64,000 bases of DNA, from assembly GCF_001591365.1 (NCBI RefSeq), contig NZ_BCUT01000006.1:275335-339334 (forward strand), given 5' to 3'. Within the stretch, counting starts at the first letter, position 1, and the number at the start of each line of letters is the position of its first letter. The notes beneath the pieces are model-generated. The model saw nothing but the letters and a program-made list of their open reading frames with translations. It did no database searches and was not told where the DNA came from. Made by a program: the position numbers and the translations under genes. Shown here piece after piece: positions 43,060 to 51,260 of this stretch. The DNA comes from Variovorax paradoxus NBRC 15149. GTDB lineage: Bacteria; Pseudomonadota; Gammaproteobacteria; Burkholderiales; Burkholderiaceae_C.

Positions 43060-46000
43060 ATGGCTGCACTGGACCGGATCGGCTGTCATCGCTGCGGGCG
43101 CGTTCGCCTGCATGCCGATGCGCCATGTCCGGCCTGCGGTGCGGCGCCTGCCGCGGGAGCGGCGGTGGCGGGCGCGAGCGAGCCCTTCGTCGGGCGCCGC
43201 GGCGAATTGCAGCTGGCGCACGATGCGCTCGGCGGGGCGCTGGCCGGGCGCGGCCGCGTCGTCATGCTGAGCGGCGAGGCCGGCATCGGCAAGACGCGGC
43301 TCGCCCAGGAGGTGGCGACGCTGGCCCTGCGGCGCGGCATGCTGACCCTGTGGGGCCGCTGCCTCGAGGAACCCGGCGCGCCGCCTTTCCTGCCGTGGAG
43401 CCGCGCGATGCAGGCCTGCCTGCGGGCCTGCCGCGACGAGCGCCTGCCCGCGCTGCTCGGGCGCGAGGCCGCCGCGGCGGTCGAGATCGCGCCCGAGCTC
43501 GCCGGGCGGCTGCCCCCCGGCATCGCGCTGCCGGCGATCGGCGAGGGCGACCAGGCACGCTTCCGGCTGTTTGCCTCGATCACGCATTTCTGGCGCCAGG
43601 TGGCGACGCTGCGTCCGCTGCTGCTGATCCTGGACAACCTGCACTGGGCCGACGCCTCGTCGCTGCGGCTGCTGGCCTTCATCGCCCAGGACGTCGGCGA
43701 ATCCCGCATCCTGCTGCTCGGCTCCTACCGCGAGGCCGGCCTGTCGCGCCAGCATCCGCTGGCCGCCACCCTGGCCGAGCTGCTGAACACCCGGCAGTTC
43801 TGCCGCCTGCCGCTGCAAGGGCTGAGCCTCGAGGAAACCGAGCGGATGGTGGCCGCGGCCAGCGCCGTGACGCCGCCGCCCGCCGTGATCGCGACCATGC
43901 ATCGCCGCACCGAGGGCAATCCGCTGTACCTGGTCGAGACGCTGCGCTTCCTGCAGCAGGGCCCCTGCGGCAACGACCCGCACGCCGCCGCGGCGCGGGC
44001 CGAGACCGTGCCGAGCGGCATCCGCGCGGTGATCGGCCAGCGGCTCAACCAGCTCTCGGCGCCGTGCTGCGAACTGCTCGCGATCGCCGCATGCATCGGC
44101 CGCGACTTCGACTTGCCGCTGCTGGCCGAGCTGGCTGGCGCCGGCAGCGAGGCCGCGTTGCTGGGCAGGCTCGACGAGGCGCTGGCGCAGCGCGTCATCG
44201 AGGCCGTGCCGCCCGGGCCGCAGTACCAGTTCAGCCACGTGCTGATCCGCGAGGTGCTCTATGACGAGCTGCCCGCGGCGCGCCGCGTCGCGCTGCACGG
44301 GCGCATCGCCGAGTCGCTCGAGGCGCGCCACGCCGGGCGGCTCGACGCGGTGCTGGCGCAGCTCGCCTACCATGCGGCCGCGGCCCTGCCCGCGGGCAAC
44401 GCGGCGCGCGCGCTGGACATCGCGCAGCAGGCCGCCGCGCGCGCCGTGGCGCTGATGGCGCACGAAGAAGCCCTGCGCTGCTATCGCCTCGCGCTGCAGT
44501 TGCAGGAGCGCTGGCTGCCGGCCGAGCGCGCGCGACATGGCGCGCTGTTGCTGGCGCTCGGTGCGGTGCAGATGCATGCCGGCGAGAACGATGCCAGTGC
44601 CGCCACCTTCCTGGAAGCGGCCACGCTGGCGCGCACGCTCGGCGACGCGGACCTCTTCGCGCAGGCGGCGCTCGGCTTCGAGAACAACGGCTGGCGCATC
44701 AGCCGCCCGGGCGAGCAGGCGGCGGCGCTGCTCGAAGAGGCGCTGGCACCGTCAGACGGTTTCGACGCCGCGCTGCGGGTCGACCTGCTGGCCGCGCTGT
44801 GCCGCGCCTGCATCTTCTGCGGCCGCCAGCCGCAGGCCAACGCGGCGCAGCACCAGGCCGTTGCGCTGGCGCGCGAACTGGCGATGCCGCACCCGCTGTT
44901 CAAGGCGCTGGCGGCAATCCTGCCGGCGCGCGCCGATCCCACCCAGCTCGACGAGCGCCTGCGCTGCGCGCGCGAGGCACTCGAAGTGGCCGAGCGTGCC
45001 GGCCACATGGAGTGGGTCGACGCGCTGACCGGCTGGTACTTCGGCGACCTGGTCGAGAAGGGCGAACTCGCCGCGGCGCGCCCGCTGGCGCAGGTCCATG
45101 CGCGGGTGGCGGATGCCATCCGCCAGCCCTTCATGCAGGCCATGGGGCTGGCCAGCCTCACGCTGCTCGCAGCCTACGAGGGCCGCTTCGCGGATGCCGA
45201 GCGGCTGGCCGGCGAGACCTTCACGATCGGGCAGCGCTTCCTGCCCGGCAACGCACAGGGCGCCTACAGCCTGCAGATCTTCGTGCTGCGGCGGCACCAG
45301 GGCCGCCTTGGCGAGGTGCTGCCGGTGCTGCGCGGCCTGGTCGGCAGCGTGCCGCGCGACAGCCTCTGGCAGCCCGGCCTCGCACTGATCTGTACCGAGC
45401 TCGACCTGCACGAGCCGGCCCGCGAGGCCTACGAGGCACTCGCGGCCGACGGCTTTGCCGGCATTGCGCGCGACGGCATGTGGCTGACCAACACCGTCTT
45501 TGCGGCCGAGGTCTGCGCCCGCCTCGGCGACCGGCCGGGCGCGGCGCTGCTGTACCGGCTGCTCGCGCCTTACGCCGGCCGCAACGTGGTGACCGGCACC
45601 AACATCGCCTGCTTCGGCGCCGTGGACCGCTACCGCGGCATGCTGGCCGCGCTGGCCGGCGACGATGCAAAAGCCGCGGCGCATCTGGAGGCCGCGGTCG
45701 CGCTGGACGAGCGCTGCGGCGGCCGCCCCTGGCTGGCGTACAGCCGCTTCGAATGGGCGCGCTGGCTGGCCGCGCGCGGCGATGCAGCGGCCGCGGGCAC
45801 GCAGCTCGATGCGGCACTCGCGCTCGGCCGCGAACTGGGCATGGCCAGCCTGGCGCGGCGCTGCGAGGCGCTGCAGCGCGAACTGGCAGGCGCCGGCGCG
45901 ATGCCGTCCGCGTCCCCCGAGGGCCTGAGCCGGCGCGAGCTTGCCGTGCTGCGGCTGCTCTGCGCCGGCTGCAGCAACCAGGCGATCGCCGAGCGCCTGT

Positions 46001-46128
46001 TCATCAGCCCGCACACGGTGGCGCACCACGTGCGCCACATCCTCTCCAAGACCGACTGCCGCAGCCGCACCGAAGCCGCGGCCTGGGCGCACCGCCACCG
46101 CGTCGCCGAGGGCCTGGAGCCATCCTGA
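43060..46128 (+). CDS. Large LuxR-family regulator: zinc ribbon, AAA ATPase, TPR-like, HTH
   Basis: A 1022-residue regulator. AAGGAG sits 5-6 nt before the ATG. Residues 9-26 hold a zinc-ribbon-like C-x2-C...C-x2-C (GCHRCG...CPACG). The ATPase domain has FVGRRGEL, Walker A GEAGIGKT (72-79) and Walker B LLLILDNLHWAD (about 190). Residues about 430-930 are Ala-rich helical repeats of TPR/MalT type. The LuxR HTH is at about 955-1010 (LSRRELAVLRLLCAGCSNQA, IAERLFISPHTVAHHVRHIL). STAND-type regulators of this kind switch on ATP and inducer binding. The N-terminal ribbon is uncommon for LAL regulators. The target is unknown; the downstream haemoglobin and cupin genes are candidates. Confidence 0.9.
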   Translation: MAALDRIGCHRCGRVRLHADAPCPACGAAPAAGAAVAGASEPFVGRRGELQLAHDALGGALAGRGRVVMLSGEAGIGKTRLAQEVATLALRRGMLTLWGRCLEEPGAPPFLPWSRAMQACLRACRDERLPALLGREAAAAVEIAPELAGRLPPGIALPAIGEGDQARFRLFASITHFWRQVATLRPLLLILDNLHWADASSLRLLAFIAQDVGESRILLLGSYREAGLSRQHPLAATLAELLNTRQFCRLPLQGLSLEETERMVAAASAVTPPPAVIATMHRRTEGNPLYLVETLRFLQQGPCGNDPHAAAARAETVPSGIRAVIGQRLNQLSAPCCELLAIAACIGRDFDLPLLAELAGAGSEAALLGRLDEALAQRVIEAVPPGPQYQFSHVLIREVLYDELPAARRVALHGRIAESLEARHAGRLDAVLAQLAYHAAAALPAGNAARALDIAQQAAARAVALMAHEEALRCYRLALQLQERWLPAERARHGALLLALGAVQMHAGENDASAATFLEAATLARTLGDADLFAQAALGFENNGWRISRPGEQAAALLEEALAPSDGFDAALRVDLLAALCRACIFCGRQPQANAAQHQAVALARELAMPHPLFKALAAILPARADPTQLDERLRCAREALEVAERAGHMEWVDALTGWYFGDLVEKGELAAARPLAQVHARVADAIRQPFMQAMGLASLTLLAAYEGRFADAERLAGETFTIGQRFLPGNAQGAYSLQIFVLRRHQGRLGEVLPVLRGLVGSVPRDSLWQPGLALICTELDLHEPAREAYEALAADGFAGIARDGMWLTNTVFAAEVCARLGDRPGAALLYRLLAPYAGRNVVTGTNIACFGAVDRYRGMLAALAGDDAKAAAHLEAAVALDERCGGRPWLAYSRFEWARWLAARGDAAAAGTQLDAALALGRELGMASLARRCEALQRELAGAGAMPSASPEGLSRRELAVLRLLCAGCSNQAIAERLFISPHTVAHHVRHILSKTDCRSRTEAAAWAHRHRVAEGLEPS

Positions 46129-46247
46129 TTGCCGGGGTGGCCCGGCGCGAAATGGTCAATTCGGGCGATGCGCGGCCGCGCGCCCAGGCCTAACTTCGGG
46201 TCTCGGGCTCGGCGCCGCCGGGCCCTCAACCCGAAGGAGTGCGCCCC

Positions 46248-46607
46248 ATGCCTGCAACCCTGTACGAACGACTTGGTGGAGAGGAGCGCATCCAGCGGCT
46301 CGTCACCGACGTCGTCGAGAACCACTACACCAACCCGCTCATCCGTTCGCGCTTTGCGAACAGCAACCGCGCCGAGGTCGAGCGCCATGTGGTCGAGTTC
46401 CTCTGCTCCGGCAGCGGCGGCCCGCAGTGCTACACCGGCAAGGACCTGGTGTCGGCCCACAAGGGCATGAACATCAGCGAGCAGGAGCTGGTCGCCGCAA
46501 TGGACGACATCGTCGCGGCCATGACCAAGAACGGCTACGACCAGGCCGAGAAGAACGAGGTGGTCGCGATCCTCTATTCGCTCAAGGGCGACGTGGTGCG
46601 GCTGTAG
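46248..46607 (+). CDS. Group I truncated haemoglobin
   Basis: A 119-residue globin. Start 46248 (MPATLYERLGGEERI) has GAAGGAG about 9 nt upstream; an in-frame GTG at 46239 is less likely. Typical trHb segments are LYERLGGEERIQRLVTDVV, HVVEFLCSGSGGPQCYTGKD and the proximal-His region LVSAHKGMNISEQE. Such proteins bind O2 or NO and often protect against nitrosative stress. It follows the LuxR-type regulator by 119 bp. Confidence 0.92.
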   Translation: MPATLYERLGGEERIQRLVTDVVENHYTNPLIRSRFANSNRAEVERHVVEFLCSGSGGPQCYTGKDLVSAHKGMNISEQELVAAMDDIVAAMTKNGYDQAEKNEVVAILYSLKGDVVRL

Positions 46608-46677
46608 ACGCAGCCGCAGCTCTCGCTCGCGCTCCGGCGGCGCTTCGCCGGTGACACGGAAGGAAAGGAAGCTCACC

Positions 46678-47148
46678 ATGACACGCCAGCCATTTGCCGC
46701 CTGGGCGATCGGCGCCGCCCTGATCGCGGGCATCGCCACCAGCTGGGCCCAGTCCGGCGATCACCGGATGATCTCGCCCGCCGACCTCAAATGGGCCGAT
46801 GTTCCCTCGCTGCCGCCCGGCGCGAAGCTCGCGGTGATCGAAGGCCCGATGAGCGAGGCCGTGCCTTTCACGGTGCGCCTCAAGGTGCCGGCCAATTACC
46901 GGATTCCGTCGCACTGGCATCCGGCCGTCGAGCGGGTGACCGTGCTCTCGGGCACCTTCCACATGGGCCTGGGCGACAAGCTCGACATGCAGAAGTCGAT
47001 GCCGGTGGTTGCGGGCGGCATGATGATCCTGCAGCCCAAGACGCCGCACTTCGCCTGGACCAGCGAGGAAACGGTGGTGCAGCTGCACGGCACCGGCCCC
47101 TGGGGCGTGACCTACGTCAATCCGGCGGACGACCCGCGGGCAAAATGA
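46678..47148 (+). CDS. Exported cupin-domain protein
   Basis: A 156-residue protein. The ATG at 46678 is chosen for the strong AAGGAAG upstream and for a signal peptide (MTRQPFAAWAIGAALIAGIA, cleavage near SWA-QS). The cupin core has SHWHPAVERVTVLSGTFHMG and FAWTSEETVVQLHGTGPWG, with His, His and Glu as metal ligands. Substrate not known. It is 71 bp after the haemoglobin gene and ends 3 bp from the convergent DUF4242 gene. Confidence 0.87.
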   Translation: MTRQPFAAWAIGAALIAGIATSWAQSGDHRMISPADLKWADVPSLPPGAKLAVIEGPMSEAVPFTVRLKVPANYRIPSHWHPAVERVTVLSGTFHMGLGDKLDMQKSMPVVAGGMMILQPKTPHFAWTSEETVVQLHGTGPWGVTYVNPADDPRAK

Positions 47149-47151
47149 ACT

Positions 47152-47427
47152 TCAGGCCGACAGGAGGTCGGCCGGCAGCGGCGGCGGGCGCAGCTCGCCG
47201 ACCTCGACCACCACATCGGCCGGCAGTCCGTTGCGCCGTGCCGCCTCGCGGATCGGCTCGATGCCGGGGGCTTCGTACAGGCAGTACGTCTTCTTCTTGT
47301 CGGCGCTGAGGAACGAATACAGCCAGCGCACGCCGACGTCGTCGTTGACGCGGATGATGCCGGCCGCGGCCTCGGGCGAGACCTCGAGTTGATCCGCAAA
47401 ATTGCGCTCGATCAGATAGAGAGGCAT
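47152..47427 (-). CDS. DUF4242 domain protein (nickel-binding-like)
   Basis: A 91-residue ferredoxin-fold protein of the DUF4242 family (MPLYLIERNFADQLEVSPEA, VRWLYSFLSADKKKTYCLYE, AARRNGLPADVVVEV). The family is annotated as possibly nickel binding but its role is unsettled. Start 47427 has a strong GAAGGAG 6 nt upstream; an in-frame ATG 10 codons earlier lacks this. Confidence 0.85.
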   Translation of the reverse strand: MPLYLIERNFADQLEVSPEAAAGIIRVNDDVGVRWLYSFLSADKKKTYCLYEAPGIEPIREAARRNGLPADVVVEVGELRPPPLPADLLSA

Positions 47428-47497
47428 GGCGGCTCCTTCGTCGTGAGGAAGTGCCATCGTAGTACGGCGGGCCGCAAAAACCTAAGATGTGCCCTTC

Positions 47498-48040
47498 ATG
47501 GACACATCCCCTGACAACCCGGCGCGCCCGCGGATCTACCTTGCCGGCCCCGACGTCTTTCGCCCGGACGCCAGGGAGCACTTCGTGCGGCTCGCGGCGG
47601 CCTGCGACGCGCTCGGGCTGGCGGCCCTGCTGCCGGCCGACGGCAACGAGGAGCCGGCTGCACAGGCGCCGGAAATGCAGATCTACCAGGCCAACATGCA
47701 GCGCCTTCGCGGCGCCGATGGCGTGGTGGCCAACCTCGCGTGCTTCCGCGGCCTGGAGCCTGATTCGGGCACCGTGTTCGAGGTGGGCGCCGCGGTGGCG
47801 CTGCAGATCCCGGTCGTGGCCTACGGCGTGCCCGCGGGCAGCTATGCCGACCGCGCCAGGGAGGCGCTGCAATGCGCGCCCGATGCGGCCGGGGTGCTGC
47901 GCGAGAGCGGCAGCGGCATCGCGGTGGAGGACTTCGGGCAGCCGCTGAACCTCATGCTGGCCTGCTCGATCCACATCGCGCCGACGCCGGAAGCGGCGCT
48001 GCAGAAGATGGCGGAACTGCTCGCCGCGCCTGCGCGCTGA
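47498..48040 (+). CDS. Nucleoside 2-deoxyribosyltransferase family protein
   Basis: A 180-residue enzyme of the PF05014 family that moves deoxyribose between bases or hydrolyses nucleotide glycosidic bonds. RIYLAGPDVFRPDAREHF is the ligand-binding opening. The DGVVANLACFRGLEPDSGT segment and the EVGAAVAL helix carry the expected Asp and catalytic Glu. The ATG at 47498 is chosen over 47489. A role in salvage or nucleotide-pool cleaning is likely. Confidence 0.9.
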   Translation: MDTSPDNPARPRIYLAGPDVFRPDAREHFVRLAAACDALGLAALLPADGNEEPAAQAPEMQIYQANMQRLRGADGVVANLACFRGLEPDSGTVFEVGAAVALQIPVVAYGVPAGSYADRAREALQCAPDAAGVLRESGSGIAVEDFGQPLNLMLACSIHIAPTPEAALQKMAELLAAPAR

Positions 48041-48064
48041 GCCGCCCGGGGAAGGGCGCCGCGG

Positions 48065-48970
48065 CTACTTCGCCGCCACCTGTTCCACCGGTGCCACCAG
48101 GTGCTCGAGCATGCGCCGCGCATTGAGCGGCAGTTCCTGCGACGAGCGCACGCACGCCATCAGCGTGCGCTCGGCCCAGGCGTCGCCGAGCGCGGCGCGC
48201 GCGATCTTCATCGAGCGGGCGCAGCGTTCGGCCGCCGTCTGCGGCACGATGCCCACGCCGATGCCATGCACCACCATGCGGCACACGGCCTCGAAGTTGC
48301 CCACGCGCACCCGGTACGCCAGGTGCTTGCCGAGCGCGCGGGCGTGCTGCGTGAGCAGCAGCTGCAGCGCGCTGTCGGCGGGCAGGCCGACGAATTCGCT
48401 GTCAATCACCTCGGCCAGCATCACGCGCCGGCGCCCGGCCAGCGCATGGCCGCGCGGCATCACCAGCACCAGGTCATCGCGGCGGAACGGATGGCATTCG
48501 AGGCCCTCGGTGTCGATGGCGTCCGAGACGATGCCGATGTCGCAGCGGCCGCCGCGCAGCGCATCGACGGTGTCGGGGCTGGGGCGCTCCTCGAGGTCGA
48601 CCGAGATGCGCGGATGCTGCATGAGAAAACGGCTCAGCACCTCGGGCAGGTGCTCGGTCAGCGCCGAGGTGCCGCACATGAGCCGCACATGGCCCTTGAG
48701 GCCCTGGCCGTACTCGCCGAGCTCGCCGCGCAGGCGCTCCATCTGCTGCAGCACGACGCGCGCATGGTGCAGCAGCGTGCGGCCGGCCTCGGTCGGGCGC
48801 ACGCCCTGCGCATGGCGCGTGAGCAGCGGGCTGCCGAGGGCGTCTTCCATGCCGCGCACGCGCTGGCTGGCCGAGGCGAGCGTCATGTGCGAGCGTGCCG
48901 CGCCGGCCGTGAGGCTGCCGGCCTCGACCACATGGAGGAAAAGCCGCAGGTCGGTGAGATCGAATCGCAT
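48065..48970 (-). CDS. LysR-family regulator divergent from TSUP permease
   Basis: A 301-residue LysR protein. HTH: LTDLRLFLHVVEAGSLTAGA, then TLASASQRVRGMEDALGSPL. The effector domain spans about 90-295 with LVLVMPRGHALAGRR and VGIVPQTAAERCARS. It diverges from a TauE/SafE-type permease gene across 102 bp and is its likely regulator. Confidence 0.92.
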   Translation of the reverse strand: MRFDLTDLRLFLHVVEAGSLTAGAARSHMTLASASQRVRGMEDALGSPLLTRHAQGVRPTEAGRTLLHHARVVLQQMERLRGELGEYGQGLKGHVRLMCGTSALTEHLPEVLSRFLMQHPRISVDLEERPSPDTVDALRGGRCDIGIVSDAIDTEGLECHPFRRDDLVLVMPRGHALAGRRRVMLAEVIDSEFVGLPADSALQLLLTQHARALGKHLAYRVRVGNFEAVCRMVVHGIGVGIVPQTAAERCARSMKIARAALGDAWAERTLMACVRSSQELPLNARRMLEHLVAPVEQVAAK

Positions 48971-49072
48971 GGTGAGGCCGCAAGGTAGCACGGGAGCCTC
49001 AGCCTGTGCCTGAGGCCGGCTGCGCGAATGCCGCATTTCCAGGCGCGGCCGTGGCCGGCAGACTGCGCCGCC

Positions 49073-49840
49073 ATGACGATTTCGAATGATCTTGCAGAAC
49101 TGGCAACGGGCCACTGGGCGGCGGCCACCCTGGTGTTTCTGCTGGCCGGCGTGGTCAAGGGCGTGATCGGGCTCGGGCTGCCGACGGTGTCGATGGCGCT
49201 GCTTGCGCTCTGGATGCCGCCGGTGCGCGCGGCGGCGCTGCTGATCGCGCCGTCGCTCGTCACCAACCTCTGGCAGACCGGGCCGCGCGCGAGCTTCTGG
49301 CCGGTGCTGCGCCGCATCGGCGGCATGCAGGCGGGCATCGTGGCGGGCACCCTGGGCGGCGCACTGTGGCTCGGCGTGCCAGCGGGCGAAGGGGCCTCGG
49401 TGGCGCTGGGCGTGGCGCTGGTGGCTTACGCGCTCTGGGGCCTCACGGGACGGCAGCTGCAGGTGCCCGCGGCGCATGAGCGCTGGCTCGGGCCGGTGGT
49501 GGGCGCCGCCACCGGGTTGGTGACGGCGGTGACCGGGGTGTTCGTGGTGCCGGCCGTGCCTTACCTGCAGGCCCTGGGCTTCCAGCGCGATGCGCTGATC
49601 CAGGCGATGGGCATCTCGTTCACCACCTCGACCGTGGTGCTCGCCATCGGGCTCGCGGGCAACGGCGGCTATCCGATGGCGGCGGTGGGGGGATCGCTCG
49701 CGATGCTGGTGCCGGCCCTCGGCGGCATGGCGATCGGCACCTGGCTGCGCAAGCGGCTGCCGGTGGCGGTGTTCAGGCGCTGTTTCCTGGCCGGGCTGGC
49801 GCTGCTGGGGCTCTACATGGTGGTTCGCGCGCTGGCGTGA
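49073..49840 (+). CDS. TSUP (TauE/SafE) family permease
   Basis: A 255-residue membrane protein with about eight helices in the two-repeat TSUP fold: VVKGVIGLGLPTVSMALLAL and the repeat copy GAATGLVTAVTGVFVVPAVP. Family members move sulfite, sulfoacetate or other organic sulfur and acid anions. The ATG at 49073 begins just before the first helix. Partnered with the divergent LysR gene. Confidence 0.9.
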   Translation: MTISNDLAELATGHWAAATLVFLLAGVVKGVIGLGLPTVSMALLALWMPPVRAAALLIAPSLVTNLWQTGPRASFWPVLRRIGGMQAGIVAGTLGGALWLGVPAGEGASVALGVALVAYALWGLTGRQLQVPAAHERWLGPVVGAATGLVTAVTGVFVVPAVPYLQALGFQRDALIQAMGISFTTSTVVLAIGLAGNGGYPMAAVGGSLAMLVPALGGMAIGTWLRKRLPVAVFRRCFLAGLALLGLYMVVRALA

Positions 49841-49864
49841 ACCCGAAGCACCTGGCGACGAGCC

Positions 49865-50338
49865 CTACGCTGCGAGCAGGGCCGCGCGAACGCGCTCGAT
49901 GGCCTGCCGGTAGGGCAGGGTGAAGCTGCTGATGTCGTCGCCGGCCGCCAGCCAGCTGAACGGGAACACCAGGCCGTCTTCCTCGGGGCTGCCCATGGCC
50001 ACGTGGTCGAAGGTTTCGGGCAGCGGGCCGTCGGCGCGCATCAGGAACAGGTGCCACAGCTGGGGGTGGCGCAGCGTATTGCCCTCGGTGCCGGCTTCGC
50101 AGTCGCGCTGCAGGGTGCCGAGCGGCTGCAGCTCGCCGACGTGGTCGATGCCCGATTCCTCCAGCAGCTCGCGCCGCACCGCCACCTCGGGCGATTCGCC
50201 GGGCTCGACGGTGCCCTTGGGCAGCTGCATGTTGCCGTCGCCGGGGTGGCGGAACACCAGCAGCCGGCCCCTGGCGTCGACCAGGCAGGCGCAGGCCTTC
50301 AGGATCGGGCTGGTGCGGCCGCTGCTGCTGTCGTTCAT
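49865..50338 (-). CDS. NUDIX hydrolase
   Basis: A 157-residue NUDIX enzyme. The Nudix box is GTVEPGESPEVAVRRELLEE followed by SGI, intact with its REx2EE core. It hydrolyses a nucleoside diphosphate linked to another group; the exact substrate is not evident. Its ATG shares one base with the yqeY-type stop (TGATG), so it is probably co-translated in the rpsU-yqeY-nudix unit. Confidence 0.92.
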   Translation of the reverse strand: MNDSSSGRTSPILKACACLVDARGRLLVFRHPGDGNMQLPKGTVEPGESPEVAVRRELLEESGIDHVGELQPLGTLQRDCEAGTEGNTLRHPQLWHLFLMRADGPLPETFDHVAMGSPEEDGLVFPFSWLAAGDDISSFTLPYRQAIERVRAALLAA

Positions 50339-50790
50339 CAGGCGTTGTTCGCGAGGGCGGCCTTGACCGCAGCGCTCACCTGGCCCATGTCGGCCTTGCC
50401 CGCGAGGCGGGTCTTGACCGCGCCCATCACCTTGCCCATGTCGCCGGGGCCCTTGGCGCCCAGTTCGGCCACGATGGCCTTCACTTCGGCGGCCACTTCG
50501 TCGGCGCCCATGCGCTGCGGCAGGTAGACCTCGAGCACCTTGATCTCGGCCGATTCCTTGTCGGCCAGGTCGGCGCGGCCGCCGGTGGTGAACGCGGCGA
50601 TCGAGTCCTTGCGCTGCTTGACCATCTTGTCGACGATGGCAACGACCATGGCATCGTCGAGCTCCACGCGCTCGTCGACTTCCTTCTGCTTCAGCGCGGC
50701 CAGCAGCAGGCGGATGGTGCCCAGGCGCTCCGAGTCCTTGGCGCGCATGGCGGTCTTCATGTCTTCGGTGATCTGTTCTTTGAGTGTCAT
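50338..50790 (-). CDS. GatB/YqeY-domain protein
   Basis: A 150-residue YqeY-family protein resembling the tRNA-binding tail of GatB. Segments MTLKEQITEDMKTAMRAKDS, RLGTIRLLLAALKQKEVDER and ADMGQVSAAVKAAL are typical. It lies between rpsU and a NUDIX gene. Start 50790 (MTLKEQ) is used; an in-frame TTG/GTG extension adds only three residues. Confidence 0.93.
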   Translation of the reverse strand: MTLKEQITEDMKTAMRAKDSERLGTIRLLLAALKQKEVDERVELDDAMVVAIVDKMVKQRKDSIAAFTTGGRADLADKESAEIKVLEVYLPQRMGADEVAAEVKAIVAELGAKGPGDMGKVMGAVKTRLAGKADMGQVSAAVKAALANNA

Positions 50791-50897
50791 TCGGCACAAC
50801 CTTTCGGAAAAAACAAAAGCCGCGGCAGGTTTCCCTGGCGCGGCTGGGGCAACGGGGCTGGCGGCGACTTTCGTCGGCGGCCGGGCCCGGGTGTTGC

Positions 50898-51110
50898 TTA
50901 GTACAGCTTCTTGGGCAGCTGCATGCTGCGCACGCGCTTGTAGTGGCGCTTGACGGCGGCTGCCTTCTTGCGCTTGCGCTCGGCGGTCGGCTTTTCGTAG
51001 AACTCGCGGGCACGCAGGTCGGTCAGCAGGCCGAGCTTTTCGATGGTGCGCTTGAAGCGGCGCAGGGCGACGTCGAAAGGCTCGTTTTCTTTAACGCGGA
51101 TGGTGGTCAT
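50898..51110 (-). CDS. rpsU: 30S ribosomal protein S21
   Basis: A 70-residue S21 ([40 protein letters not shown]), needed in the 30S subunit near the anti-Shine-Dalgarno end of 16S rRNA. No clear Shine-Dalgarno precedes the ATG. The leader of about 100 nt holds hairpins. It heads a unit with yqeY and nudix genes; dnaG and rpoD, the classical partners, are not next to it here. Confidence 0.98.
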
Positions 51111-51164
51111 TGATGAATCGTTGAACTGAATTTGGCCTGGGGAGATCGAGGCCCCAAGCCGGGG

Positions 51165-51200
51165 TTCCTCAACTGAAAATTTTTGCGGCCGTTGAGGGAA
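51165..51200 (-). promoter_or_regulatory. Hairpin in the rpsU leader
   Basis: TTCCTCAAC (51165-51173) and GTTGAGGGAA (51191-51200) can pair with one bulge around a loop of about 17 nt. The structure lies in the predicted 5' leader of rpsU. A second, short CCCC/GGGG hairpin sits at about 51152-51164. Role unknown; an autoregulatory leader is one possibility. Confidence 0.4.
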
Positions 51201-51219
51201 GGCCAGAAGTTAGCCCGCG

Positions 51220-51228
51220 AGTATAGCA
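51220..51228 (-). promoter_or_regulatory. Extended -10 promoter TGCTATACT for rpsU
   Basis: Reading the minus strand, TGCTATACT is a near-consensus extended -10 (TGn plus TATACT), about 110 bp before the rpsU ATG. No good -35 is present, as expected for this class. Confidence 0.55.
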
Positions 51229-51230
51229 CT

Positions 51231-51255
51231 CCGCGAGGCCTCGCGCGCCTCGCGG
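51231..51255 (-). terminator. Stem-loop just after the HI0933-type gene
   Basis: CCGCGAGGC (51231-51239) and GCCTCGCGG (51247-51255) form a perfect 9-bp stem with a 7-nt loop, 5 bp past the stop of the flavoprotein gene. No U-tract follows on the transcribed strand, so it may need Rho or act as a boundary to the rpsU promoter beside it. Confidence 0.5.
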
Positions 51256-51260
51256 CCTTT

